From contig JANSJX010000017.1 of the NCBI GenBank assembly GCA_026168455.1, positions 186,001 to 250,000 of the forward strand: a DNA stretch of 64,000 nt. Reading direction: 5' to 3'. Under the pieces are notes generated by a model. It did no database searches. It was not told the DNA's origin and saw only the letters and a program-made list of their open reading frames with translations. Made by a program: the position numbers and the translations under genes. Source of the DNA: Theocolax elegans (Eukaryota; Arthropoda; Insecta; Hymenoptera; Cerocephalidae). Below are positions 42,001 through 53,574 of the stretch, in pieces (within the stretch, counting starts at the first letter, position 1; each line of letters begins with the position of its first letter).

Positions 42001-44440
42001 CTTGATTGGAATCGTTTGCACATTGATTGCAATCGTTTACGCATTGATTGCAATCGGTTGCACCTTAAAAGCAATCGTTTGCACCTTGATTGCAATCGTT
42101 TGCACATTGATTGCAAACGTTTGCACATTGATTGCAATCGTTTGCACCTTGATTGCAATCGTTTGCACCTTGATTGGAATCGTTTGCACATTGATTGCAA
42201 TCGTTTACGCATTGATTGCAATCGGTTGCACCTTAAAAGCAATCGTTTGCACCTTGATTGCAATCGTTTGCACCTTAAAAGCAATCGTTGCACCTTGATA
42301 GCAATCCTTTGCACATTGATTGCATTCGTTTGCACATTGATTGCAATCGTTTGCACCTTGATAGCAATCTTTTGCACCTTGATTGCAATCGTTTGTGCCT
42401 TGATTGTAATCGATTGCACATTGATTGCAATCGTTTGAGCCTTGATTGCAATCGTTTGCACCTTAAAAGCAATCGATTGCACATTGATTGCAATCGTTTG
42501 CATCTTGATAGAATCGTTTGCACCTTGACAGCATCGTTTGCACCTTGATTGCAATCGTTTGCACCTTGATTGCAATTGTTTGCAACTTGATTGCAACCGC
42601 TTGCACCTTGACTACAATCGTTTGCACCTTGATTGCAATCGTTTGAACCTTGATTGCAATCGTTTGCACATTGATTGCCATCGTTTGCACATTGATTGCA
42701 ATCGTTTGTACCTTAGTTGCAATTGTTTGCTCCTTGATTGCAGTCGTTTACACATTAATTGCAATCGTTTGCGCCTTGATTGCAATCGTTTGCACATTGA
42801 TTGCAATCGTTTGCGCCTTGATTGCAATCGTTTGCACCTTAAAAGCAATCGTTTGCACCTTGATTGCAATCGTTTGCACCTTAAAAGAATCGTTTGCACC
42901 TTGACAGCATCGTTTGCACCTTGATTGCAATCGTTTGCACCTTGATTGCAATTGTTTGCAACTTGATTGCAACCGCTTGCACCTTGACTACAATCGTTTG
43001 CACCTTGATTGCAATCGTTTGAACCTTGATTGCAATCGTTTGCACATTGATTGCCATCGTTTGCACATTGATTGCAATCGTTTGTACCTTAGTTGCAATT
43101 GTTTGCTCCTTGATTGCAGTCGTTTACACATTAATTGCAATCGTTTGCGCCTTGATTGCAATCGTTTGCACATTGATTGCAATCGTTTGCGCCTTGATTG
43201 CAATCGTTTGCACCTTAAAAGCAATCGTTTGCACCTTGATTGCAATCGTTTGCACCTTAAAAGCAATTGTTTGCACATTGATTGCAATCGTTTGCACAAT
43301 GATTGCAATGGTTTGCACATTGATTGCAATCGTTTGCACATTGAGTGCAATCGTTTGCACCTTAAAAGCAATTGTTTGCACATTGATTGCAATCGTTTGC
43401 ACCTTGATTGCAATCGTTTGCACATTGATTGCGATCGTTTGCACATTGAATGCCATCGTTTGCACATTGATTGTAATCGTTTGCACCTTAATTGCAATTG
43501 TTTGCTCCTTGATTGCAATCGTTTACACATTAATTGCAATCGTTTGCACATTGATTGCAATCGTTTGCACATTGATTGCAATCGTTTGCACCTCAAAAGC
43601 AATCGTTTGCACCTTGATTGCATCGTTTGCACCTTAAAAGCAATCGTTTGCACCTTGATAGCATCGTTTGCACCTTAAAAGCAATCGTTTGCACCTAGAC
43701 AGCATCGTTTACACATTGATTGCAATCGTTTGCACCTTGATTGCAATCGTTTGCACCTTAAAAGCAATCGTTTGCACATTGATTGCAATCGGTTGCACCT
43801 TAAAAGCAATCGTTTGCACCTTGATTGCAATCGTTTGCACCTTAAAAGCAATCGTTTGCACATTGATTGCAATCGTTTGCACATTGATTGCAATCGGTTG
43901 CACCTTAAAAGCAATCGTTTGCACCTTGATTGCAATCGTTTGCACCTTAAAAGCAATCGTTTGCACATTGATTGCAAACGTTTGCACATTGAATGCAATC
44001 GTTTGCACCTTGATTGCAATTGTTTGCACCTTAAAAGCAATCGTTTGCACCTTCATAGGATCGTTTGCACCATAAAAGCAATAGGTTGAACCTTGATAGC
44101 ATCGTTTGCACATTGATTGCAAACGTTTGCGCATTGATTGCAATCGTTTGCGCCTTGATTGCAATCGTTTGCACCTTAAAAGCAATCGTTTGCACATTGA
44201 TTGCAATCGTTTGCATATTGATAGCATCGTTTGCACCTTGATAGCATCGTTTGCACCGTGATTGCAATCGTTTGCACCTTGATTGCAATCGTTTGCACCT
44301 TAAAAGCAATCGTTTGCACCTTGATAGCAATCCTTTGCACATTGATTGCAATCGTTTGCACATTGATGGCAAGCGTTTGCACATTGATTGCAATCGGTTG
44401 CACCTTAAAAGCAATCGTTTGCACCTTGATTGCAATCGTT
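39000..44440. repeat. satellite domain 8 with 501-bp tandem HOR
   Basis: Bases about 39,560-40,060 are tandemly repeated at 40,061-40,560 with an offset of 501 bp. Shared markers are CACCTTAAGAGC, CACCATCATAGG and the GATAACAATC pair. Near 39,180-39,240 three or four CACCTTAAAAGC units run in succession. The region continues into blocks also found near 29.0-29.7 kb and, after the transposon, near 62.5-63.4 kb. Confidence 0.8.
41800..42675. repeat. 875-bp satellite segment repeated at 62,538-63,413
   Basis: By eye this segment matches 62,538-63,413 without any length change, at a constant offset of 20,738 bp (checked at 41,870/62,608, 42,288/63,026 and 42,538/63,276). Both copies carry the same missing T in AAAGCAATCGTTGCACC (42,288 and 63,026), so that indel is inherited rather than noise. 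Confidence 0.85.
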
Positions 44441-47400
44441 TGCACATAGATTGCAATCGTTTGCACGTTGAATTGCAATCGTTTGCACCTTAAAAGCAAT
44501 TGTTTGCACATTGATTGCAATGCCCCAAGTTTGCACAATGATTGCAATCGTTTGCACATTGATTGCAATCGTTTGCACATTGATTGCAATCGGTTGCACC
44601 TTAAAAGCAATCGTTTGCACCTTCATAGGATCGTTTGCACCATAAAGCAATCGGTTGAACCTTGATAGCATCGTTTGCACATTGTTTGCAAACGTTTGCA
44701 CATTGATTGCAATCGTTTGCACCTTGATTTGCAATCGTTTGCACCTTGATTGGAATCGTTTTGCACATTGATTGCTATCGTTTTGCTCCTTGATTGCAAA
44801 TCGTTGGCACCTTGATTGCATCGTTTGCACATTGATTGCAATCGTTTGCACCTTGATTGCAATCGTTTGCACATTGATTGCAATCGTTTGCACATTGATT
44901 GCAATCGGTTGCACCTTAAAAGCAATCGTTTGCACCTTGATTGCAATCGTTGCACTCTAAAAGACAAATCGTTTGCACATTGATTGCAAACGTTTTGCGC
45001 CTTGATTGCAAACGTTTGCACATTGATTGCAATCGTTTGCACATTGTTTGAAATCGTTTGAAAATTGATTGCAAACGTTTGCACGTTGGTAGCAATCGTT
45101 TGAACATTGATTGCAATCGTTTGCACATTGATTGCAATCTTTTGCACCTTGATTGCAATCGTTTGCACATTGATTGCAATCGATTGCACATTGATTGCAA
45201 TCGTTTGCGCCTTGATTGCAATCGTTTGCACCATAAAAGCAATCGGTTGAACCTTGATAGCATCGTTTGCACATTGTTTGCAAACGTTTGCACATTGATT
45301 GCAATCGTTTGCACATTGTTTGAAATCGTTTGAAAATTGATTGCAAACGTTTGCACGTTGGTAGCAATCGTTTGAACATTGATTGCAATCGTTTGCACAT
45401 TGATTGCAATCTTTTGCACCTTGATTGCAATCGTTTGCACATTGATTGCAATCGATTGCACATTGATTGCAATCGTTTGCGCCTTGATTGCAATCGTTTG
45501 CACCATAAAAGCAATCGGTTGAACCTTGATAGCATCGTTTGCACATTGTTTGCAAACGTTTGCACATGATTGCAATCGTTTGCACCTTGATTGCAATCGT
45601 TTGCACCTTGATTGGAATCGTTTGCACATTGATTGCTATCGTTTGCTCCTTGATTGCAATCGTTGGCACCTTGATTGCATCGTTTGCACATTGATTGCAA
45701 TCGTTTGCACCTTGATTGCAATCGTTTGCACATTGATTGCAATCGTTTGCACATTGATTGCAATCGGTTGCACCTTAAAAGCAATCGTTTGCACCTTGAT
45801 TGCAATCGTTTGCACCTTAAAAGCAATCGTTTGCACATTGATTGCAAACGTTTGCGCCTTGATTGCAAACGTTTGCACATTGTTTGCAATCGTTTTGCAC
45901 ATTGTTTGAAATCGTTGAAAATTGATTGCAAACGTTTGCACGTTGGTAGCAATCGTTTGAACATTGATTGCAATCGTTTGCACATTGATTGCAATCTTTT
46001 GCACCTTGATTGCAATCGTTTGCACATTGATTGCAATCGATTGCACATTGATTGCAATCGTTTGCGCCTTGATTGCAATCGTTTGCACCTTAAAAGCAAT
46101 CGATTGCACATGATTGCAATCGTTTGCACCTTGATTGCAATCGTTTGCACCTTGATTGCAATCGTTTTGCACATTGATTGCAATCGTTTTGCACATTGAT
46201 TGCAATCGGTGCACCTTAAAAGCAATCGTTTTGCACCTTGATTGCAATCGGTTGCACCTAAAAGCAATCGTTTGCACCTTGATTGCAATCGTTTTGCACA
46301 TTGAATTGCAATCGTTTGCCACCTTGATTGCAATCGTTTTGCACCTTGATTGCAATCGTTTGCACATTGATTGCGATCGTTTGCACATTGATTGCCATCG
46401 TTGCACATTGATTGCAATCGTTTGCACATTGATTGCAATCGTTTTGCACATTGATTGCAATCGGTGCACCTTAAAAGCAATCGATTGCACATTGATTGCA
46501 ATCGTTTGCACCTTGATTGCAATCGTTTGCACCTTGATTGCAATCGTTTGCACATTGATTGCAATCGTTTGCACATTGATTGCAATCGGTTGCACATTGA
46601 TTGCGATCGTTTGCACATTGATTGCCATCGTTGGCACATTGATTGCAATCGTTTGCACATTGAGTGCAATCGTTTGCACATTGATTGCAATCGGTTGCAC
46701 CTTAAAAGCAATCGATTGCACATTGATTGCAATCGTTTGCACCTTGATTGCAATCGTTTGCACCTGGATTGCAATCGTTTGCACATTGATTGCAATCGTT
46801 TGCACATTGATTGCAATCGGTTTGCACCTTAAAAGCAATTGTTTGCACATTGATTGCAATCGTTTGCACAATGATTGCAATCGTTCCTTGCACATTGATT
46901 GCAATCGTTTGCACATTGATTGCAATCGGTTGAACCTTAAAAGCAATCGTTTGCACCTTGATTGCAATCGTTGCACCTTGATTGCAATCGTTTGCACATT
47001 GATTGCGATCGTTTGCACATTGATTGCCAGCGTTTGCACATTGATTGCATCGTTTGCACCTTAATTGCAATTGTTTGCACATTGATTGCAATCGTTTGCA
47101 CATTATGCAATCGGTTGCACCTTAAAAGCAATCGATTGCACATTGATTGCAATCGTTTGCACCTTGATTGCAATCGTTTGCACCTTGATTGCAATCGTTT
47201 GCACATTGATTGCAATCGTTTGCACCATTGATGCAATCGGTTGCACACTTGATGCGATCGTTTGCACATTGATTGCCATCGTTTGCACATTGATTGCAAT
47301 CGTTTGCACCTTGATTGCAATCGTTTGCACATTGATTGCAATCGGTTGCACCTTAAAAGCAATCGATTGCACATTGATTGCAATCGTTTGCACATTGATG

Positions 47401-48240
47401 CAATCGTTTGCACCTTGATTGCAATCGTTTGCACATTGATTGCAATCGTTTGCACATTGATTGCAATCGGTTGCACCTTAAAGCAACTGTTTGCACATTG
47501 ATTGCAATCGTCTTGCACAATGATTGCAATCGTTTGCACATTGATTGCAATCGTTTGCACATTGATTGCAATCGGTTGCACCTTAAAAGCAATCGTTGCA
47601 CTGATTGCAATCGTTCTGCACCTTGATTGCAATCGTTTGCACATTGATTGCGATCGTTTGCACATTGATTGCCATCGTTTGCACATTGATTGCAATCGTT
47701 TTGCACCTTAATTGCAATTGTGTGCTCCTTGATTGCAATCTTTACACATTAATTGCAATCGTATGCACATTGATTGCAATCATTTGCACATGATTACAAT
47801 CGTTTGCACATTGATTGGAATCGTGGTGCACATTGATGCAATCGTTTGCACATTGATCTGCAATCGGTTGCACCCTTAAAAGCAATCGTTTGCACCTTGA
47901 ATGCAATCGTTTGCACATTGATTGCAATCGTTTTGCACATTGATTGCAATCGTTTGCACCTTAAAAGCAATTGTTTGACATTGATTGCAATCGTTTGCAC
48001 AATGATTGCAATCGTCTTGCACATTGATTGCAATCGTTTGCACATTGATTGCAATCGGTTGCACCTTAAAAGCAATCGTTTGCACCTTGATTGCAATAGT
48101 TTGTACATTGATTGCAATCGTTTGCACCTTGATTGCAATCGTTTGCACATTGATTGCAATCGTTTGCACATTGATTGCAATCGGTTGCACCTTAAAAGCA
48201 ATCGTTTGCACCTTGATTGCAATCGTTTGCCACCTTAAAG
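44440..48240. other. satellite stretch with many insertions and deletions
   Basis: Single-base gains are frequent (CGTTTTGCAC near 44,760, 46,164 and 46,188), as are losses (CGTTGCAC near 46,398 and 46,968). There are also small foreign insertions: GCCCCAA at about 44,522-44,528, CC at about 46,885 and a C in CGTCTTGCAC at 47,510 and 48,013. The underlying HOR order is otherwise normal. I read this as low-accuracy consensus, with possible real decay. No gene is visible. Confidence 0.6.
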
Positions 48241-51215
48241 CAATTGTTTGCACATTGATTGCAATCGTTTGCACAATGATTGCAATCGTTTGCACATTGA
48301 TTGCAATCGTTTGCACATTGATTGCAATCGTTTGCACATTAATTGCAATCGTTTGCACCTTGATAGCATCGTTTGCACATTGATTGCAATCGTTTGCACC
48401 TTGATTGCAATCGTTTGCACCTCAAAAGCAATCGTTTGCACCTTGATTGCATCGTTTGCACCTTAAAAGCAATCGTTTGCACCTTGATTGCATCGTTTGC
48501 ACCTTAAAAGCAATCGTTTGCACCTTGATAGCATCGTTTGCACCTAGACAGCATCGTTTACACATTGATTGCAATCGTTTGCACCTTGATTGGAATCGTG
48601 TGCACATTGATTGCAATCGTTTGCACATTGATTGCAATCGTTTGCAGCTTAAAAGCAATTGTTTGCACATTGATTGCAATCGTTTGCACATTGATTGCAA
48701 TCGTTTGCACCTTGATTGCAATCGTTTGCACCTTGATTGGAATCGTTTGCACATTGATTGCAATCGTTTACGCATTGATTGCAATCGTTTGCACCTTGAT
48801 TGCAATCGTTTGCACATTGATTGCAATCGTTTGCACCTTGAATGCAATCGTTTGCACATTGATTGCAAACGTTTGCACATTAAATGCAATCGTTAGCACC
48901 TTGATTGCAATTGTTTGCACATTAAAAGCAATCGTTTGCACCTTCATAGGATCGTTTGCACCATAAAAGCAATCGGTTGAACCTTGATAGCATCGTTTGC
49001 ACATTGTTTGCAATCGTTTGCACATTGATTGCAAACGTTTGCACCTTGATTGCAATCGTTTGCACCTTGATTGGAATCGTTTGCACATTGATTGCAATCG
49101 TTTGCACCTTGATTGCAATCGTTTGCACCTTGATTGCAATTGTATGCACCTTGATTGCAATCGTTTGCACATTGATTGCAATCGTTTGCACCTTGATTGC
49201 AATCGTTTGCACCTTGCTTGCAATCGTTTGCACCTTGATTGCAATCGTTTGCGCATTGATTGCAATCGTTTGCACATTGATTGCAATCGTTTGCACCTTG
49301 ATAACAATCTTTTGCACATTGATTGCAATCGTTTGCACGTTGGTAGCAATCGTTTGAACATTGATTGCAATCGTTTGCACATTGATTGCAATTGTTTGCA
49401 CATTGATTGCAAACGTTTGCACATTGAATGCAATCATTTGCACCTTGATTGCAATTGTTTGCACCTTAAAAGCAATCGTTTGCACCTTCATAGGATCGTT
49501 TGCACCATAAAAGCAATCGGTTGAACCTTGATAGCATCGTTTGCACATTGTTTGCAATCGTTTGCACATTGATTGCAAACGTTTGCACATTGATTGCAAT
49601 CGTTTGCACCTTGATTGCAATCGTTTGCACCTTGATTGGAATCGTTTGCACATTGATTGCAATCGTTTGCACCTAAATTGCAATCGTTTGCACATTGATT
49701 GCAATCGTTTGCACATTGATTGCAATCGTTTGCACATTGATTGCAATCGTTTGCACATTGATTGCAATCGTTTGCACCTTGATTGCAATCGTTTGCACAT
49801 TGATTGCAATCGATCGCAACTTGCTTGCAATCGTTTGCACCATGATTGCAATCGTTTCCACCTTGATAGCATCGTTTGCACATTAATTGGAATCGTTTGC
49901 ACATTGATTGCAATCGTTTGCACATTGATAGCATCGTTTGCACATTAATTGGAATCGTTTGCACATTGATTGCAATCGTTTGCACATTGATTGCAATCGT
50001 TTGCGCCTTGATTGCAATCGTTTGCACCTTAAAAGCAATCGTTTGCACATTGATTGCCATCGTTTGCACATTAAATGCAATCGTTTGCATCTTGATAGCA
50101 TCGTTTGCACCTTGATAGCATCGTTTGCACCTTGATTGCAATCGTTTGCACCTTGATTGCAATTGTTTGCACCTTGATTGCAAACGTTTGCGCATTGATT
50201 GCAATCGTTTGCACATTGATTGCAATCGTTTGCACGTTGGTAGCAATCGTTTGAACATTGATTGCGAACGTTTGCACCTTGATTGCAATCGTTTGCACCT
50301 TGATTGGAATCGATTGCACTTTGATTGCAATCGTTTACGCATTGATTGCAATCGTTTGCACCTTAATTGCAATCGTTTGCACATTGATTGCAATCGTTTG
50401 CACCTTGATTGGAATCGTGTGCACATTGATTGCAATCGTTTGCACATTGATTGCAATCGTTTGCAGCTTAAAAGCAATTGTTTGCACATTGATTGCAATC
50501 GTTTCCACATTGATTGCAATCGTTTGCACCTTGATTGCAATCGTTTGCACCTTGATTGGAATCGTTTGCACATTGATTGCAATCGTTTGCACATTGATTG
50601 CAATCGTTTGCACCTTGAATGCAATCGTTTGCACATTGATTGCAATCGTTTGCACCATAAAAGCAATCGTTTGCACCTTGATTGCAATCTTTTGCACATT
50701 GATTGCAATCGTTTGCACATTGATTGCAATCGTTTGCACATTGATTGCAAACGTTTGCACATTAAATGCAATCGTTAGCACCTTGATTGCAATTGTTTGC
50801 ACATTAAAAGCAATCGTTTGCACCTTCATAGGATCGTTTGCACCATAAAAGCAATCGGTTGAACCTTGATAGCATCGTTTGCACATTGTTTGCAATCGTT
50901 TGCACATTGATTGCAAACGTTTGCACCTTGATTGCAATCGTTTGCACCTTGATTGGAATCGTTTGCACATTGATTGCAATCGTTTACGCATTGATTGCAA
51001 TCGTTTGCACATTGATTGCAATCGTTTGCACCTTGATTGCAATCGTTTGCACCTTGATTGCAATTGTATGCACCTTGATTGCAATCGTTTGCACATTGAT
51101 TGCAATCGTTTGCACATTGATTGCAATCGTTTGCACCTTGATTGCAATCGTTTGCACCTTGCTTGCAATCGTTTGCACCTTGATTGCAATCGTTTGCGCA
51201 TTGATTGCAATCGTT
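48240..51215. repeat. satellite domain 10, 1,945-bp HOR hosting the insertion
   Basis: Bases 48,956 onward match 50,838 onward at an offset of 1,882 bp. After three additional 21-bp units in the second copy the offset becomes 1,945 bp (the rare CACCTTGCTTGC is at 49,210 and 51,155). The second copy is interrupted at 51,215 by the retrotransposon. It resumes at 60,439, in register with 49,267. Confidence 0.9.
51212..51215. repeat. target-site duplication CGTT, left
   Basis: CGTT precedes the left LTR terminus TGTGACGT and is repeated directly after the right LTR. A 4-bp duplication is within the 4-6 bp range of Ty3/gypsy integrases. One copy belongs to the normal satellite unit ATCGTTTGC. Confidence 0.85.
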
Positions 51216-52473
51216 TGTGACGTGCCAACCTTTCTTTGGGTTTTACCGTTACTATAGATTTTGCTGCTTGTTATTAGATTAGATGTAAGTTAGGTGCGAA
51301 ACCATCTTTGCATCTAAATCTTGTTGCAGACTTATTAATCCGGGTTTTATGTGTAAATTGAGACACATTATATTAGCACACATTGGCTATTATAACTGGA
51401 GTGTGTATTTGAGTATATTAATTATATATATTTTGTATGTATTATACACATTTCTATCACCGCGCATTGGGCCATAGAAATGGTAGTGTGTGATTTAATA
51501 ATACTTAAATGAATAACTATAAATTTTATATATATATTTACAATATTTATTTATTTAATTTCATTACAAATCCTTATAATAAAAGGACTTGTACTAATAA
51601 AACTATGAAATCTAATGTAAATGCTACGAAGGCTTATCAATCAATGAATATTGTATATAAATTTCCGTCCTTTATATACTATCTTTACCTCATTAGTACA
51701 AATCCTTTTTAAACATTTTTCGTCATATTTTACATTAATTTCGTATTTTGATTTTTTATTTTAAATCATATTTTCTTTCTTGTTTCTATATACATGTAAT
51801 ATTATCTAAAATTCTAATTATTTACAAGAAATAATTGCATATTTATTTTCATATCCTATGCATTTTTGTAATTACTTTTATTTTATAATTTTTTTTATTA
51901 ATTCTATAACCTCAATTATTTCTACATTTAAAAATAATCTTAAATTCATTTTTTAAACTTACAATCGTTTTTTATTCTACTTATAAATTTCACTTTGTCT
52001 TTTACACAATTACAAAATTAAATATATTATAATTTTTATTATTTTTAAATGTACAAATATCTTCGCATACTGATTTTGCATAAACATATAATTTTTGTAA
52101 TTAATTTCTGTTTTGCCGTAAAATTAAAATTAAATTCTTTTTTATACATTTTAAATTGAATATTTGTATTTATTTTATTGTATAATAATATTCTATTTAC
52201 AATTAATTATTCATTTAATTATAAAATATTTATTTTTAATATAACTGCAATTGCATTTTTATTATTTCTAAATTTGCGCTTTAAATCGTGACACGCTATA
52301 ATTCTAAGAATTTACATGTTAGTCAATTTCAGCTGACAATATTCTTGTGGATATTTACATTTATATATAGTTCATTGATCTTTCTAAGAAATCTATTTTG
52401 ATGACCTATATCCTCTTATATAAATTTACGTATTTATGAAATAATATAATTATATGTAGTTGTATACGTCACA
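51216..52473 (-). repeat. 3' LTR
   Basis: This is the second 1,258-bp LTR, at the 3' end of the element in its own orientation. It abuts the polypurine tract at 52,474 and the satellite at 51,215. Its terminal inverted repeats match those of the other LTR. Five of the substitutions between the two LTRs are T here against G in the other copy within T- or A-rich runs (51,437, 52,127, 52,141, 52,175 and 52,234 regions), which is an odd bias. Confidence 0.96.
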
Positions 52474-52490
52474 TTACCCCCCCTTAAATA
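52474..52490 (-). promoter_or_regulatory. polypurine tract
   Basis: Read on the element strand, TATTTAAGGGGGGGTAA directly precedes the 3' LTR start TGTGACGT. Seven consecutive G at the LTR edge in otherwise AT-rich DNA is the expected plus-strand primer of an LTR retrotransposon. It also fixes the element orientation as minus. Confidence 0.85.
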
Positions 52491-52718
52491 ATATTTAAAT
52501 TTAACTAAAATTTTAATATTATTTAATATATTATAAGCATTATTATTTTATTTTATATTTTTATTACTTCACACAATTTATAAATATTATGTTGATCATT
52601 TGACAGTTATCATACAATAGACAGCTGTCTCAATCATACATAATTTCTTATAGGTAGTTTCTATTTCTACTGAATAATAACATTTTTTTTTTTTTCTTTG
52701 TTTTCAATTTAGTTTTAT
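52491..52718 (-). other. AT-rich 3' untranslated segment of the element
   Basis: The stretch between the last small ORF and the polypurine tract is almost pure A/T with long T runs on the + strand (52,682-52,695). It shows no ORF or motif that I can support. Confidence 0.5.
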
Positions 52719-52892
52719 TTATTTTTGTATATTTTTTTTTATAAATTCTATTTCTTTTTTCTTTTTGTTTATTTCTCTTTCTGCCTCATTTATTAATTTG
52801 TTAAATTTCTCTTGGAGTGGCGTCCATTCTCCTTTCCTCTTTTTTGCTAAAAAAATATTTTTTCTTTTATTAGATAATTTGATAGACATCAT
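52719..52892 (-). CDS. small lysine-rich ORF, possible ORF3 C-terminus
   Basis: This 57-codon ORF starts MMSIKLSNKRKN at 52,892 and ends KKNIQK at a TAA. It is extremely basic, with a nuclear-localisation-like KRKN...KKRKGEW stretch and a likely helix from residue 28 on (FNKLINEAEREINKKKKEIEF). It is offset by one frame from the 121-codon ORF that ends 12 bp upstream, and the (TA)10 tract lies between the two conserved-looking parts. In a copy with a different repeat number the two could form one protein of about 180 residues. It could also be chance in A-rich DNA. Confidence 0.4.
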   Translation of the reverse strand: MMSIKLSNKRKNIFLAKKRKGEWTPLQEKFNKLINEAEREINKKKKEIEFIKKNIQK

Positions 52893-52903
52893 TTATTAGA
52901 CCT

Positions 52904-53269
52904 CTATCTCAATCTATATGTATATATATATATATATATACCTAAAGGTTCCGGCACATATTCCTCCACCGCTGGTTTGGTGGAACGAGTTGTTCTCACC
53001 GGAAGACGAGCTGTGATAGTTTTTAATTTAGGGTCCGTCCTGTCCTTAGGTTTCGTCTGTGTCCATTTGTTATTCTTTTGTACCTTTAAAGTTTGGGTGT
53101 ATACCCCTGGACGGTAAAATGACCCCTCATCTTCTCGGTGAAAACCTTCCTCGCTGGCCGTCTTTTTTCCTACCCAGTGTAATCGGGGTGGAAAATGAAT
53201 GGCCTTTTCGCCAGTTTGTACTTGGGTACAACATGTACCGAAATTTTGTATCTGTGTCGATTTGTCCAT
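52904..53269 (-). CDS. ORF3, basic protein of unknown function
   Basis: This 121-codon ORF lies downstream of pol on the element strand, at the place where env sits in errantiviruses. The Met at 53,269 is the first after an in-frame stop. The protein starts MDKSTQIQNFGTCC and is Lys/Arg/Thr/Pro-rich (QKNNKWTQTKPKDRTDPK). It has no signal peptide, no hydrophobic anchor and no furin-like site, so an envelope role is not supported. Base composition is clearly less AT-rich than pol. The end of the frame translates a (TA)10 microsatellite into IYIYIYTYR and stops. A second basic ORF begins 12 bp further on in another frame, so the natural protein may be longer. I do not recognise the family. Confidence 0.5.
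   Translation of the reverse strand: MDKSTQIQNFGTCCTQVQTGEKAIHFPPRLHWVGKKTASEEGFHREDEGSFYRPGVYTQTLKVQKNNKWTQTKPKDRTDPKLKTITARLPVRTTRSTKPAVEEYVPEPLGIYIYIYTYRLR
52921..52940. repeat. (TA)10 microsatellite
   Basis: Ten uninterrupted TA dinucleotides lie within the 3' end of ORF3. A change in copy number that is not a multiple of three repeats alters the ORF3 reading frame. Confidence 0.9.
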
Positions 53270-53574
53270 GATTACTAGTTAAACTTAAGTTTTGAGTCTT
53301 ATTTATACTTGTTTTGCAAAACTTTGCACCTTTCTCTTTTGAACAATATTCTTAGAAATTATTTGTTTTGATACCCAATTTCCAGAAATCTTCGTTATTT
53401 AGTTTTGATTTAACTTATAATAATGGTTATATATATATATTAATTTTTCTTGGAATATATATTTTAAAATCCTATATTTATATAAAAATGTTTCAAATTT
53501 AATTCTATTTTATTTATAAAAAATTTTTGTTTTCTTTTCTTTATCCACAAAAATATTGTTAACTTTACAAAAAA
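53270..53574 (-). other. AT-rich spacer between pol and ORF3
   Basis: About 300 bp without an ORF on the element strand. An in-frame stop lies four codons before the ORF3 Met. I see no confident promoter or splice site. Confidence 0.5.

Larger units (their letters stand above)
1..51215. repeat. 21-bp satellite array, left block
   Basis: The whole block is built from one unit of 21 bp. Read on the + strand it is TTGCACCTTGA followed by TTGCAATCGT; the seventh base is commonly C or A. Recurrent variants replace GATT by AAAA, GATA, GGTA, GTTT or AATG, and 20-bp versions end in GCATCG instead of GCAATCG. Every unit with GATTGCAATC holds a perfect 10-bp palindrome. The array is continuous to the retrotransposon junction, with no unique spacer longer than a few bases. 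Since the period is a multiple of three, five frames stay open (heptads such as HLDCNRL, TLIAIVC, VQTIAIK, CKRLQSR and ANDCNQG); none has gene-like features. I see no gene, RNA gene or promoter in it. Confidence 0.97.

Noticed and set aside
1..51215. Hundreds of long ORFs in the satellite, up to about 630 codons, with heptads such as HLDCNRL or VQTIAIK
   Set aside because: The 21-bp period is a multiple of three and five of six frames of the unit lack a stop, so long frames are automatic. They overlap on both strands, show no codon constraint and change frame at every 20-bp unit.
1..51215. CRISPR array
   Set aside because: Units are contiguous with no unique spacers, the period is only 21 bp, and the embedded element is a eukaryotic LTR retrotransposon.
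1..51215. Telomeric or subtelomeric simple repeat
   Set aside because: No TTAGG, TTAGGG or related short telomere unit is present; the unit and the HOR organisation are those of an interstitial satellite.
51509..51712. 67-codon plus-strand ORF, and its 66-codon partner at 59,476-59,676
   Set aside because: Both lie in the LTRs at equivalent positions, are low-complexity AT-rich translation, run against the element strand and have no recognisable features.
52904..53269. ORF3 as a retroviral envelope gene
   Set aside because: It is short and basic, with no signal peptide, transmembrane segment or cleavage site, so the element cannot be called an errantivirus on this evidence.
53059..53271. 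70-codon plus-strand ORF
   Set aside because: It lies antisense to ORF3 over its length and is a shadow of the less AT-rich ORF3 sequence.
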